64,000 nt of DNA from Saxidomus purpurata. Taxonomy: Eukaryota; Mollusca; Bivalvia; Venerida; Veneridae. The position numbers were made by a program, and so were the translations under genes. The notes beneath the pieces are model-generated. The model was not told where the DNA came from. It ran no database searches and worked only from the letters and a program-made list of their open reading frames with translations. Location: NCBI GenBank assembly GCA_022818135.1, contig JAFMSR010000007.1:3898181-3962180 (forward strand). The letters are read 5' to 3'. Of the stretch, positions 11,963 to 26,900 are shown one piece after another. Within the stretch, counting starts at the first letter, position 1, and every line of letters starts with the position of its first letter.

Positions 11963-14900
11963 CTGCAAAACAACAGCTACAGTGTAATATTTAGTCCTTA
12001 CCCATATGAATTTTTACAATGGACTTGTCCATCTTTCTATTTGGACAGTTACATTAAAAGTTTGAAGGGGTGTTCAGTGAAAATTTACTTACTGAATAGC
12101 AACCATTGTAGATCCTGACCAGACTGCACGGATGTGATCATGATCTGCACTGGTCGTAAAGCCAGAAATTATTGAAATTATGCTCTGGGCAAGAAAATAT
12201 TACAAAAGGGAGACAATTAAAAATGATGCAAATTGAAGACAGACATGGAGACAGAGCAACCAATACATGCTTACCCTCCCGAAACAAAAGAAAAAAACAT
12301 TTCAAACTTACTACCAGCTCGTTCTCTAGGTTTGCCAGCCACTGGAACAATGATCTCTATAGGATCCGAGACAGAATTTTCACTTCTAGCTGAATCTGTC
12401 CGCGTCAGCTTGGATTCTTCCGGCTCATCACTTCTCCCTGCCTTCAGAGTTGTACTTGAAGCCCCTATAGTCTGTAAAAGTTAACTATTTAAAGTAAAGA
12501 TAGGTAGATATTACTGTTGATATAATGTGTTTATAGGTTCATTGTTCTTGCTTTCTTCCTGCCAGGAACTGATATTATATCAACCAGATACAGCTGTTGA
12601 AAGTAAACCAATGAGAGAAATCAAATTCTGGATCAACAACTTTTGCAATGTGTGCTTAAAGTAGAGAGAATCTTGTCAAACTTTTAAAACACAAGGTTCA
12701 GACATAATCACAATGAAGTGATCTCTTGTAAAAAGAGTTTGACAAGTATGAATGAAGGTTTAATGACATGTTGTACCAGCATCTGCATCTGAAAAAGCAC
12801 TCTGGATTGATCTCACTGTAATTCTAGTGTCTTGATAGGAATAATATCATGAGGTATACAGCAAGCATTCAAAGCATTTCTAGACTTTCAACTGAAATAA
12901 AACACAATGACTATCAGCCATGTAGATATACTGTCACTAAACAGCATTATGTTTCCATGGTAATTTCAAAATCATTCTATCATTCTTTACAGTAGAGTAA
13001 GTGTGACAAACCTTTTCAGTTTGTGCCGAGGCATCATCCCAGTCCCACTCAGGAATGTCAGGGTCTGGCGACTTCGGCTGAGGGACCTGTTTCCTCGACT
13101 GAAAAAAGGGATTATCAAAATTTGTTTTCTCCCGCATCATGTAATTACATCTAGTTTATCTTTTGGGTATTACATTCATAACATTTTTATCAATAATTCT
13201 TAGAGTATTGCGTGCAAACAGGTATAATATCTGTTAATACCTTGAATACAGTAAAAGTTAGTCTAAGAGTGAATGTAGCTATAGGTCTGTGTGTGAAGTA
13301 CTGAAAGCTCTTCAAGCTCCAAGTTTAGTATTCAGACAACACCTTTATGTCACCAACACTCTTATTTCTGGTCCAGGAAGATCACTCAAAAGAAATTAGA
13401 TTAATTTGAAATTGATGTTTTTTCGTAATACAAGTGTACAATGTATAATCAAATTTAATTGTTTTAAGCTACTAAACCTCTCTCTTCTTACCTGTTCTAG
13501 AAGTTCTGACTCATTAGTGATAGTCTTAGAATGTTCATCGTCAGATGCTTTCTCTCCAAAAGCATCATAAAACAACACTTCATCATGAGATGATGAATCT
13601 ATATCTTTCTCTTCTTCCCTCACATGTTTATCCACTGATTTTTCACAATTCTTATCTAATTTTTCTTCAGAATCTGGCTTTGTCACAATCACATCAAATT
13701 TCCGTGTCTTTTTGATCTTCAAATTTGTTTCAATCTGTACTTCTTCTGATTTCCTTTTTTCATCACTTTTATCAGCAGTACCACTTAATTCATCAATTTT
13801 AGCAGTATTATCTGCTGAATCAACAATATCACATTGTGAGGCAACACTTTCAACCTGGTCAACAGATTCCTTTTCTGCTTCATCTTTAACTAAATCTGCC
13901 ACTGTAGTAGCATTTTCTTCATTTACAGCATCATTCTCAATGTCTTTTAAGTCTTTATTTATCACATTCTGAACCTCTCTAGTTTTTAGAAGTTCTGTAT
14001 CTTCACTGTTTAATGTAATCTTTGGCACATCTTGGGATACATCTCCAATATTTTCCTTTGAAACATCATCTGTACATGACTTCTCATTTTCAGCAACACC
14101 TTTGTCCACTTCCACACCTTCAGTATCAACCTCTTCTTCACTAACCTTTTCTATTTCAGAATTGTCAAGGACAATTGACTCTTCGGTGTAGCTCTCCTCT
14201 TTGATGGTCTCTTGTATAACTTCAGATTTTCCTGGGTCATCATGTCTGGACATATCACTGTCTATATGTTTCAATCCACCTTCATGTGCCTTCTTTCCCT
14301 GTCACATATAATAAGAAAATTTCCTTTATGGCACTTCAGTAAACATAACTAGAACTGTCACAAGAGTGACAAATTATACCCCCACAATACAGCTTTGTCA
14401 CAGAAGTATGGCAACCATAAGAAAGGAATGGCCACAAGGACATAGAGTTGAGTTATAATACAATAACTTGTGTAAATCTATTGTTGTAATAGCATACAAA
14501 ATGTGTAAGGTTGACCTTGACCCTTGTGACCTTGACCCCTAATTTTTTTTTGCTACAATTAATTAACAATTTTTTTTCATATTTTTAGTAACAGTGAGCT
14601 TGACCTTGACCCTAGTGACCTTGACCCCCCAAAAATTTGTTTGCTTAAAACAATCTAAAAACCAAAAATAAATAAAAATCTATTTTTAGTAACAGTGACC
14701 TTGACCTTGACCCTAGTGACCTTGACCCCGATTTTTTTTTTTTGCTTAAAACAATCTAAAAACTAAAAATAAATAAAAATCTATTTTTCGTAACAGTGAC
14801 CTTGACCCTAGTGACCCAAAGCTTCCTCTCCACCCAAGCTACCTACACACCAAGTTTCATTACAATTGGTCACTCCTAACTAAAGTTATTGAGCAAAAAC

Positions 14901-17900
14901 CATTTTTCTATTTTTAGTAACAGTGCCCTTGACCTTGAACCTAGTGACCCCAAATGCAATCCCAAGCTTCCTCTCTACACAAGCTACCTACACACAGAGT
15001 TTGATTGCAATTAGTCACTCCTAACTTGAATTATTGAGCAGAAACCATTTTTCTATTTTTAGTAACAGTGACCTTGACCTTGACCCTAGTGACCCCAAAT
15101 GCAATCCCAAGCTTCCTCTCCACACAAGCTACCTACACACCAAGTTTCATTGTAATTGGTCACTCCTAACTTGAGTTATTGAGCGGAAACCATTTTTCTA
15201 TTTTTAGTAACAGTGACCTTGACCTTGACCCTAGTGACCCCAAAGTTGAACTTGACCTGTATTTCATGAAGTTGCATGTGTGTACCAAAAATTATTCAAA
15301 AGGGTAAAGTCGTTCATGAGTTATCATCCGGAAACCAAAACCAACAGACCGACCGACCGACCGACTGACCGACAAACCGACAAGCTCACTCCTATATACC
15401 CCCCCAAACTTCGTTTTGTGGGGGTATAACAAATTCATGTTTGTGCTGGCAATAATAAGCTAGTGCTCTGTAATTAGCAATTAACTTAATAACTGTGGTT
15501 GAGGATAACAGTTTTTACCTCACTACATTTGGAGTACAATGTGTCTAGTAAATTTAATTGTACACAAGAAGTCAGATATGCTACATGCACACTTTATGCA
15601 TCAGCAAGAAACTACTTATTACTAATTTACTTAATTTACACAAACGTCAAACACTGAAGGCCTAAAAAAGATTCTTAACTTTTTAACTATAATCACAAGA
15701 AATGCGGCAATGCCGCCAAACCAGATTTTCAACAGCGCCTGTAGAAATTCTAGAATTTAATAATACATTTATTAAAAAAAAACAAGTTACAAAGTAGACA
15801 TGAAATAATATATCATATCTTTTTTAAATTACCTCCAAAGATGATATGACCTTTGACTGCCAAATCAAGTTAAAATCATGTAAACAGGATTTTCAATGTT
15901 AATGTCACTGTGACCTTGACCTTGGAGCCAGCCATGCGGAACATGCGTTCTGCACGTCATCTTGATGTGGTAAACATTTGTCTGAAGTTTCATCAAAATT
16001 CTTCAAAGGGTTGAAGAGTTACAGAGCGGACAGGATTTTCAATGTTAATGTCACTGTGACCTTGACCTTGGAGCCAGCCATGCGGAACATGCGTTCTGCA
16101 CGTCATCTTGATGTGGTAAACATTTGTCTGAAGTTTCATCAAAATTCTTCAAAGGGTTGAAGAGTTACAGAGCGGACACAATTTCGTTTGACGCCCGCCC
16201 ATCCGCCCATCCGCCCATCCGCCCGCCATACCCCAATCTAATAACCAGGATTTTCAAAATTGAAAACCTGGTTAAAAAGCCCATCAGCAAGCAAGGACAG
16301 AGCACTAAGAAATCTGGTAAGATCATATAAAAGTGTCGATATGTTTTGAATATAACTGCTAATGCATTCAAAAACACTATTTTCGATGCAATTGCCTATT
16401 CCTGGATTAAAGGTAAATTAAATCTAAACTTTCAAGTAGCCCAAAAGGTATAGAAACATGACCGACTGAAGTACGTTTCATCAATAGGTATTAGTAAATC
16501 ATTCAGCATTTCATTAATACAAACACAGCCTCTCTAGGTAGAAAGAGTACATTCATACTCTTTTGGATTCAATTTAATAAAAAGTTTTTTCAAGTTTGAA
16601 AGATAAACTTCAAAAGCGCTACCAAAACAAACATAGGACAATTTCTTTCTCTATGCAACTACAGACAAAACCAAACACAACCCACTGTATAGAACAGCAC
16701 CTATAAAAGTGGCAGCTTTTTCACATGTGACTATAGTAAGACCATACTTACCTGTCTCACCAAGAACGATGTTCTATAGCCAGACCCAGCTGGATTGACA
16801 ACATTTTTATCACTACTTGTATATGCTCCAGGACTGAAGTGTAACTCTACATGAAATTTCTCTGGTGAACCAGCATCCTGTAACAAAATATGAAGACTCT
16901 AGTTACATAACTGGCAAAAATGTCAAACATTGTAGGCAAGTAAAAGACTCTCAAATTTTCAACTGTAATTAAAAGGCCTTTAGCAAGCACCAACATCTTG
17001 TAAAAATATTGGTCTGCTTACATCAATTTCAATGTAGACCAATAGACCAATTGTAACTGTAAAATTAGAAATGTTAAAAGCATGATTTACAAATATTTCT
17101 TGATACATTAAATTTTGCTTCCACCATTTCTTTTACTGTTGAAACAGTCCTCACAAAACAAGGCAAAGAAGATGTGCTTGTATTTTCTACTAGTTTTGCC
17201 TGTACCTTTGATGGGTCTTCAAACATCATTATGTTAATCTGTGTCATGTAATTCAGTTCAGGTGTGGTACTTAAAAAGTCCATGGCCTTATTCCACTGCT
17301 CGTCTTTTGCTTCCTGAAAGAAACAACTACAGTAAACTCCATTTATAACAAACTCCTTGGGACCATTTAAATTTGTTCCTTATATCCAGAGTTTGTTATA
17401 TTCACATAACATTTTTATATAAAATAGAGAAAGCAAAATACTCGATACATCCCATGATTAAGAGATGCACATATTTGCAGGATGATAAGGACCTGAACTG
17501 GCTGCAAGTCAGAATCATTCCCCACTAACAGAGTAAAGGTTAAACATATAGTACATATATATTGAATCAATATTGGTTGCATCTTTCAATAATAAACTCA
17601 TGTATATCAACAGGTGAAAATGAACATTTTGACCAAATGAACCATGTGAGTCAACTTAATCTGGTATAAAATGACCACGGCGTCTCTTGCATTTGGTTAG
17701 AAATAACTTGAAACTATTATAATTCTGCACATCATTGTTACAGAAAAGGAGATGTTTACGTAAGAGCACTATGTACATATTTTCTATACACATACCTCAC
17801 ACAAACCACCATAACGCAGCATATTGAGTAGACTGTGTATATGACTTTCACTGGTGAAGTACAGTCTGGTTCTCACAAATCTCTCTGGTGACGACACACC

Positions 17901-20900
17901 TTTAGAATACCTACAAGTAGTTAACAATGATAACATCTAGATGCTTCACTGTCTTAAAGACATGGAAAGTAAAGCTGGAACAGTATCTGATTGGTCATTT
18001 CTGTTTAAGGGAATATTGGGCTAAGATGGCATTTCATATCTGACAATTACCATAGAGTGAAACAGTTTTCCAAAACTATACTGCTTGTGACCACTACAGA
18101 ATTAGTCTGTTCAGGAGAAAATGCTTCAACAGTTTCCTACTGTTTTCTCCTGACAGCAACAAAAAATTTTGAATACAAATGTATACTTGATTCAGGAGAT
18201 TAAGCAATTTTAAAGAAGTTTCATATTTCAAGATTTAGTAACTATGACATGCATTAAATCACTTTATTGTTAATAATTCAGTGAAAAATGTGTATGTATA
18301 AGGGCTTGAAACAAAATTTAGTGATAAATTACCAAAGAGTTGATAATCTACTTGCTTTGGATATCAGTTTATGAAATTTCTTCACAGGTTGTAAGAGATA
18401 TTTATAAGACGCAAACAACATGGAAAACTGTAGGATAGACAAAGACCCTTCCTATAACACCATCTCTGCACATGCAGCACATGATAAAAGAGACTTTGGA
18501 CTAATATTTTCAAGACATTCTACCGCCCTTCAACTAATTTTTAAAACACGTGCCATTTTCTAATAACAGTAAACTCACTGTGAGTTAAGTCTGGTACTTT
18601 CTTCATCAGATTCTAGGCAACCCACGTGAAGGTCACTATGTATTTTACGCATCAATGGCGTGCATATACTCTGTGAAATGTGCAATTTCTCTTCAACTGT
18701 TATCCCATATTCCTATAAAATATAGCACAGTATCACTTTTGCAATCTTTTATTCTGTATTCAAATTTCTTATGTCTGAATACTATTTATAACTGTCAAAG
18801 ATGTCTAAAATCTGAAATAATGTTTTTATGAAGTGAACATAAATGCTAGAAAACTTACAATTTTAGAAATGACAATGTAATTTGACCTTTATGCAATAAA
18901 AATTACCTTTTACCTACCTTTTATTTTTAATGACCTTGATCTATTGGCGATATAAATAACATTGAATACTTGGGTGTATAACCTTATATGACCTGCCAGA
19001 AATTTTAACGACCTTGACCTACATGAATTATGCATGACCTTGACCTACATTAAGTATAAATAACCTTGACCTACCTGAGGTATAACAATATCCGCTAGAG
19101 CTTTGGAACACAGGAATAACTCCTCTGCTCTCTCAAACTGTAAAGTTTTCTGGTTATGCTGTAGATCATATTTGATACAGTCATATATATCTGGTATCTT
19201 GCTAATATCATAATTATCTGTCTTTAGTTTAAAGTCTTTCTCCAACTTTGCCCAGCGTCGTATCAACAACTCCCAGGACTCTCCGTGGTATAGTTTCAAG
19301 TCTGTAATAATCAAATACACTGTAAGACATCTGATTTAAAGTGATATTATTGTTCAAAGTGACCATCAAAATTTAAAATAAAACATTAATCAGTGTTTTA
19401 TACTCCTAGAATAACTAGAACTATCACTGAAGGTGATGAATACCCCCCACTGAGACAGTATATAAAATTAATGTAATATTTGATGCTTTAATTATTGTTG
19501 GACCTGCACAACTTGAGGCTTCTGTGAAATACAATTAACTTCTGACCAGGGGTTTTGGAGATAAAAAGCACACAACATTTTACTATCTCAAGCCCCTGTG
19601 ACCTTTGACCTAGTGACCCGAAACATGGACCATGCACAACTAGACATGGTGCTTATCTATTCTGTGAAGTATCATTAAATTGTGACCAGGGCTTTTGGAG
19701 ATTTAGAGTCCAAAAATTTTACCATCTCGATCCTCTGTGACCTTGACCTTTGACCCGAAACATAAAACTTGCACAACTAGGCATTGTACTTATTACTTGT
19801 GTGAAGTATCATTAAATTCTGACCAGGGATTTTTGAGATTTAGTGTCCACAAGATTTTACTATCTGGAGCCCCTGTGACCTTGACCTTTGACCTAGAGAC
19901 CCAAAACATGGACCATGCACAACTAGGCATTGTACTTTACACTTGTGTGAAGTATCATTAAATTCTGACCAGGGTTTTTGGAGATTTAGTGTCTACAAGA
20001 TTTTACTATCTGGAGCCCCTGTGACCTTGACCTTCGACCTAGAGACCCGAAACATGGACCATGCACAACTAGGCATTGTACTTTACACTTGTGTGCGTGC
20101 GTGCGTGTGTGTGGTATAATAAATCAACCTTTTCTAATAACTTTAATAATCAATTTGTCAACTGACAGCAAGTAACAGACCCTCCCTTTGTGGAGGTCCA
20201 GTCGAGGAAGGTCTTTGAATATAGCCATTAATGTTTCGTTGATTTCATGTTTAACCATGCATTAATATGTTACTGCCTGTTTTGATTAATACACAGTTAA
20301 TTGTAGCACATAATTGATTTTCTCGGGTATTGGTAGACCTAATCACCACTGTTCCTTTCATTAAGAGAATAAAGGGATAAATTAGAAACAACACACTTTT
20401 AATATTTCATTTCGAGATACAATGAATTTTTTTCTACAATTTTTTTGGCAACCAAATTCACTTTTGGGCAAGCAAATCTTAACAGTTGATTACCCGAAAT
20501 AGCAACCAGATAGAAACTAAAAACCCCTGTGACCTTGACCTTTGACCCAGTGACTTCAAAATCAATAGGGGTCACCTAATGGTCATGACTAATCTCCATG
20601 CAAAATATGAAGACTGTGGGTCAAAGGAATCTGAAGTTATTAGGGGGAAAATGTTTTTTAAGTCAAGGCCCCTGTGACCTTGACCTTTGACCCCATGACC
20701 TCAAAATCAATAGGGATCATCTACTGATCATGTCCAATGTAAAAGCCAAATATGAAGACTGTGGGTCAAAGAAATCTCAAGTTATTGGGGGGAAAATGTT
20801 TTTGAAGTCAAGGCCCCTGTGACCTTTGACCCCATGACCTCAAAATCAATAGGGATCATCTACTGATCATGTCCAATGTAAATGCCAAATATGAAGACTG

Positions 20901-23900
20901 TGGGTCAAAGAAATCTCAAGTTATTGGGCGGACAAGCTTTTTGAAGTCAAGGCCCCTGTGACCTTGACCTTTGACCCCGTGACCTCAAAATCAATAGGGA
21001 TCATCTACTGATCATGTCCAATGTAAATGCCAAATATGAAGACTGTGGGTCAAAGAAATCTCAAGTTATTGGGCGGACAAGAAAAAACCGACGGACGGCC
21101 GGACGTCCAGACAGACGTCCGGACATCTGTCCGGACGTCCAAGCTGATTCCAGTATACCCCCCTTACAACTTCGTTGTGCGGGGGTATAATAAACATTGC
21201 CATAGTTATAACCCAAAAATGACGATCTGTATAACAGTTTCATTCACATTGAATATAGAGAAAATCTGTAAAAATCTTTTTTGACTATCCTAGTCAAAAA
21301 TAAAAAATCCACCCTTTCGGTTATGTATATCTTAATTTGTATTTGTCAATAACAGAAATAACTTGGTAAGACTTATTTCTTATCTATTTTTAAAGCATCC
21401 ACTGGGTTCTGAGCATCATTCTTGACTATAAACCAATGTGACCATTTTGAAGGGTTATATAACTTTAAACAGTTTGTAATGTGGTACAAACTGCATCTTC
21501 AAATTGCTACTGAAGGTTTCTTTCTGTAGAACGGCTTGAAAGAATCTCATGTCAAGCAATTTCAAAGGACACTCTAAAGGTTGTGATTTACTTTTTATGT
21601 AAGATTACTTTTTCTGACCATAGAAACTATTGCAATGTTTGATATATCAACCCAAATTCCAACTGATGCAATGCTTAATTGTCTTTAGCAACATAAAAGC
21701 TTATGGAATCATTTCACATACTACATTTTAAGTCAACATTAGCCATGTCTGTTCACAGCTTACCTCTAGACTTCAGTTCCATTTTCAATGTCCTTATCTT
21801 GGCTGTAATCTCCTGTACCATTTCATACACCCGATCACACATCCGCTTAGGATTCTTTATAAATGCCATTGCCTTTACAAGTGATGTGTTCTTTGTAGGA
21901 GCCAACTAATGAATTAGAAAGTGATAAAATGAGTGTTATTTTTAGCTTATGTATCTCTTGGCCTATAGGAAAGAGTTATGTTTAGCTCCTGTATCTTGGC
22001 AAATACTTGCTGAAAGGCTTATAATGGAAATGTAAGCTTACTATTTACATTGAAACACTTTGAAATAAACCGTTAATTTTGCATTTCCTTCTTTCTGTTC
22101 ATGCACTTTAAACACACATGTAGGCACTTTGAACACTGATAGACTAAACATTGCAAGTGAATACAACAAACAATGAGGAACTCCCTGAAACAATATCCCC
22201 CAACTAAAGCATGATATTGTGTAAATGATAAATGTGATCATCTTCTCCTAGAGAGAAAGACTAAAAACAACAGAGGTACAAACCTTGTCTTCATCCTCAA
22301 CTGTGAAACATTTATCCTGATTCAAGATCTCCATCAATTTTTCCTTCACACTGAAATCACAAGAAACAATACTGAATACATTCCAACTTCCTCAAAGTAC
22401 AAAGTACTCAAAGGCTATGCAGGATGTCTATCATTGCATTTCCATGAAACTTTTACTTATTCTGACTTAACATGGCTATCAGTTCTTATCAGTAGGCCTA
22501 TCATTTTGCACATAACACTATATCCCTTGATCACAAAGATGAGCCATCCATAATGGGAGCAGGAGGTTGAATCCCAGACAGGATTCAATTCAATATGGTG
22601 AGCCACCAGTTAATTGTAAAATAACTGGCATTACAGCTGACCCTATAAAGTGGGAGGGTCTGTAATAATGAAACACTTTGCCTTAACACTCAGTGACACT
22701 GACAAACATGGAAGGTTTAGAATTAACATCTATGAGGTTAATGACTTAAACCATTGATCTACACTGGTCAGTATGAAGCCCATTTTCCCTTTGTCAATCA
22801 TTTACTCTCGAAAGTAATTATAAAGGAGAACATTTTAATATGATTTTAAAATGTTGAGCAGAACAGTCAGGCTGCCAGACTGAGTGAAGAACATGACCGT
22901 AGTCTGATCCATAGATCTAAGACTGAAGCGGAGAAGCTGACCCTACTTCACGACCTAGGCCTAGGCATGTCAGCTGTTTCACAGACACCATAGCCAAAGG
23001 CAGTAGTATTGTACTCACATATGCTGATATTTTGATGTTTCACCCTCCTTATCTAGTAAACCGTTTGTGTTGGCACTCTTCACCATGGAAACCAATATTG
23101 GTGTCAGCTCTCCCTCTAATGCTAACAGACCCTATAATAGCATTCTAGCATTCATTAGTAAAAGAAGTTGCACTATGAATATGTATTAAGTGTTCTAACA
23201 TTTCAAATGAAACTTGAAGTCCTTTGAAATGGTGTATATTCTTTTTATACCTTAAACTTCCAGACATAAAATTAGAGTACAACTTATTGACTCAAATTTC
23301 TGAAAAAAAACTTATGTCGTCACAATATATGAAGTGAAGCTAAAAATATTTGAAGTCAAAGACTGGACAATTTCATCCTTTGCCAAAACTTAGAATAGGC
23401 CAACTGCTTCTATAACAAGAGCTGTCAGTAGGACAGCGCGCTTGACTTTTAAGTGCTTGCCTATAAAACAAAACTTTGACAGTTAAGGGCACACAAGACT
23501 TTAACTAGGAATTTCTAAGTACAAATCAAGAAACATTTTCACAGAGTTATCTTCTCTTGCTTACAGATAGGTCTCATGATGGTTCATAAGTACTCCAAGT
23601 TTCAAAGTAATATCTCAAATGGTAACAAGTCAACAAGTGGAAAAGAATGAAAAACTTAACCAAGATTCTAAGTTGATAAAGGGCCTTAATTTTTAAAACA
23701 AATCCCTGACAGAGTTACCTTCTCTTGCCTACAGATAGGGGTAATTAGTACATAAGTACTCCAACTTTCAAAGTAATATCTCAAATGATTAAGTCAACAA
23801 GTGGACAAGAATGAAAATTTTAACTGAGTTTCTAAGTCAAAAAGGGCCATAATTCAAATAAAATCCTTGACAGAATTACCTTCTCCTGCCCATGTTTTGG

Positions 23901-26900
23901 GATCATGATGGTTTACAAGTATTCCAACTTTCAAATTAATATCTCAAACAGTTTAGTCAAAAAGTGGACTGGTACGAAAAACTTAACCAAGATTCTAAGT
24001 CGATAAAGGGCCTTAATTTTTAAAACAAATCCCTGACAGAGTTACCTTCTCTTGCCTACAGATGTGGGTAATGATGTAAACAAGCATTCAAAGTTTCAAA
24101 GCAATATCTCAAAGGGTTAAGGCAATAAGTGGATTTTACCCATATTCAATGTATTTTCTAAGTAAAAAAGGGGCATAATTCTGTAAAAAACCTTGACAGA
24201 GTTATGTACTCTTGTCTGTTGATGAAGGTCATGATGGTAAACAAGTATGCTTAGTTTCAAAGCAATACCTCCAATGGTTTTGAAATAAAGTGAGGTGGTA
24301 CAAAAAACTTAACCAAGCTCAATACACTTTCTAAGTCAAAAAAGGGCCATAATTCTGTCAAAAACTTTGACAGAGTCATGTACTCTTGTCTGTAGATGGA
24401 GGCTATGATGGTAAACAAGTATGGTAAGTTTCAAAGCCATACCTCTAATGCTTTTGAAATGAAGTGGGGTGGTACGAAAAACTTAACCAAGGTGTGACAC
24501 CAACGCCGACGCCGGGGCGAGTAGGATAGCTCCCCTTTTCTTCGAAAAGTCGAGCTAAAAATCAATGAATCCTGGACTTATGAAAATTCATAAGTTGTTT
24601 TAAAATGTCAAAAGAATATTTCAAGCAAATTTAACTTGACTAATAACAGAGGACAATGACAAACTTTTGTGAATGCTGCGGCAGTCATCTGCACTCTTCC
24701 TTCATCTGATGCATAAATCTTGAGATCATGTCTGAATGTACTGTGCAGGCGGAGAAAACCAAGACCTGGAGTCTCAAACTCTCCTAGAAATACATGTAAA
24801 CAATTTTCTAGGTCACTGAATTACTGTTAAAACCATAAGGTGAAGAAATGGAATTTTCTATAATAATGTTTTTACTTTGCACTATAAATTTTCAAAGGCC
24901 AGCTGGTATACTGAGCCATGCAGCTAAAAGACTTTTGCTGATTTAACAAAACAAGTAACTTTTGAGAATTGAAACTTAAATTGTTGACAACTATAATTAA
25001 TATGATGACATGAATTTCTTTCCTTTTGATATTATTTTGATAACATTCTCAAATTTTCAACTGATATAACACATTTGTCCTAAGTTTTAATGTCTTTAAT
25101 TGATGACATTCTCAGATTTTCAATTACCTCTAGAAAACTCCTTATGACAGCCATCAAAGCTCTGAAACTACTTATATTTAGATGTATTCAAACTATTTCC
25201 ATATACCTTGTCCACCAGGATAAAGTGTTCTAAATGCCTTTCCAAGATCCTCCGCCTGATACTTTCCTGCTGGAGTTAACTCCCCTCCCCATTTCACTAT
25301 TAACACAAGAGATGGCTCCTTGGGGTATTCATCTATAATATGAAATATATCATAAAATCCACAAGTTTGTATATTTTCACACCAATCAATTTCCTATACA
25401 AACTTTTTCCGGCTCTCCATCTGGTACTTATATCAGACACTGACTATTACATTTTAAATTTAGACAAACTCGCTAAGTACTTAGTACTGCATCCTTCAAT
25501 GCATTCAGAATTCTATTTCAAACAGGCTTTAGAGTATCATCAGTTGTTTTTTCTCTTTAACTGGCCTACTAGCCCAAACTTGAAAATATAAATTCACTTT
25601 ACACTGACGACCACTTTGCATTGTCTGACAAAAACTGCTTTATAAATGAATCTGAACTTCATCAGGATGGGAGTTGTGGTCTCTTTCTAACCCATGTTAA
25701 CCAAAAAAGGAAAACTGTCCATCATTATGCGTCATGATCTACAAAAACAGCTTAACAAAATGAAGCAGCCACTGTGTTTAGACAAATAGTTTGTAAGCAA
25801 ATCACTAAAAATGTAGTTTTTCAAACATGATGCAATTTTTATTTATAATAGGGATTTATTATATCCAACTTTTGCTAACTGACAAAGGTGGATGGACAGA
25901 CTATTCAATGTCAGACAATGGCTGATTACAACACATCCCCATGTACACAACATGCTCAGTGGGTCAGAAATGAAGATCAACAGGAAAAACATTAAAATTC
26001 TTATGACTGATAATTACATTTCCTCCATTGTTAAAATAATACAATTTTTTCTATTTCTTTTCTACAATTACCAAAACGAAGGTTGTAAAATATATTGCAG
26101 TGAAAGACAGAAATGATTTTGATAAATAAGTCTATGCCAATTATTATTCTAAAACTGATACTAGGAGATACACTGACAAGTAAATCTAAATGTAACAAAA
26201 ATGATATTCATTAATTTTTTTGACTTTTTAAAGCTAAAATACAAATATGAAACATACAAATATCTACAACATATACAATATCATCAAAAAGAATATAAAA
26301 ACATATTGCAGAAAAGCATACAAAATAGCAAACTTTATCACCCATTGTTAATAAAATAATTATGATATTTTCTACAAATATATGATACACACTGATTTGT
26401 CATTTCAAGTTAGTTTTTGTTGCAGAAGATCTAACAATTTAATTTGATCTTTACATCTCATCTTTGTTTTGTTAAAAACATTTCAAATTAAAGCATCTAT
26501 ACCATCAACATTCTCAAACAGGCATCACCCAACATAATTAGGAACATTGTTGTACAACTGTGTGAATGGCCTAAATGAAAGATTTTTATGTATTTTTTAT
26601 TTTAACTGAAGAAGTCCGACCTATTCTAATAACCCATGCTTTCATGAAGATGACCCAGCCTCTATCCCAATCACAACCAGTATATTCTGACTAATACTGC
26701 TGAAGATTTCATGGAAGATTTAATGATTAAAGGAGCTGCAAGAGCGTGAGGAACAGCTTTCTCCTTATTGACCATACAACCCTTTTTTTTCTCCAACAGG
26801 TTCCCAAGTTGCAATCCCTAACAAAGATTTCATCAAAGGTAACATTCTAACTAAAGCCTAAGCTGAAAGTGATTCATACCTCCACTGTGTCAGAGATTAT

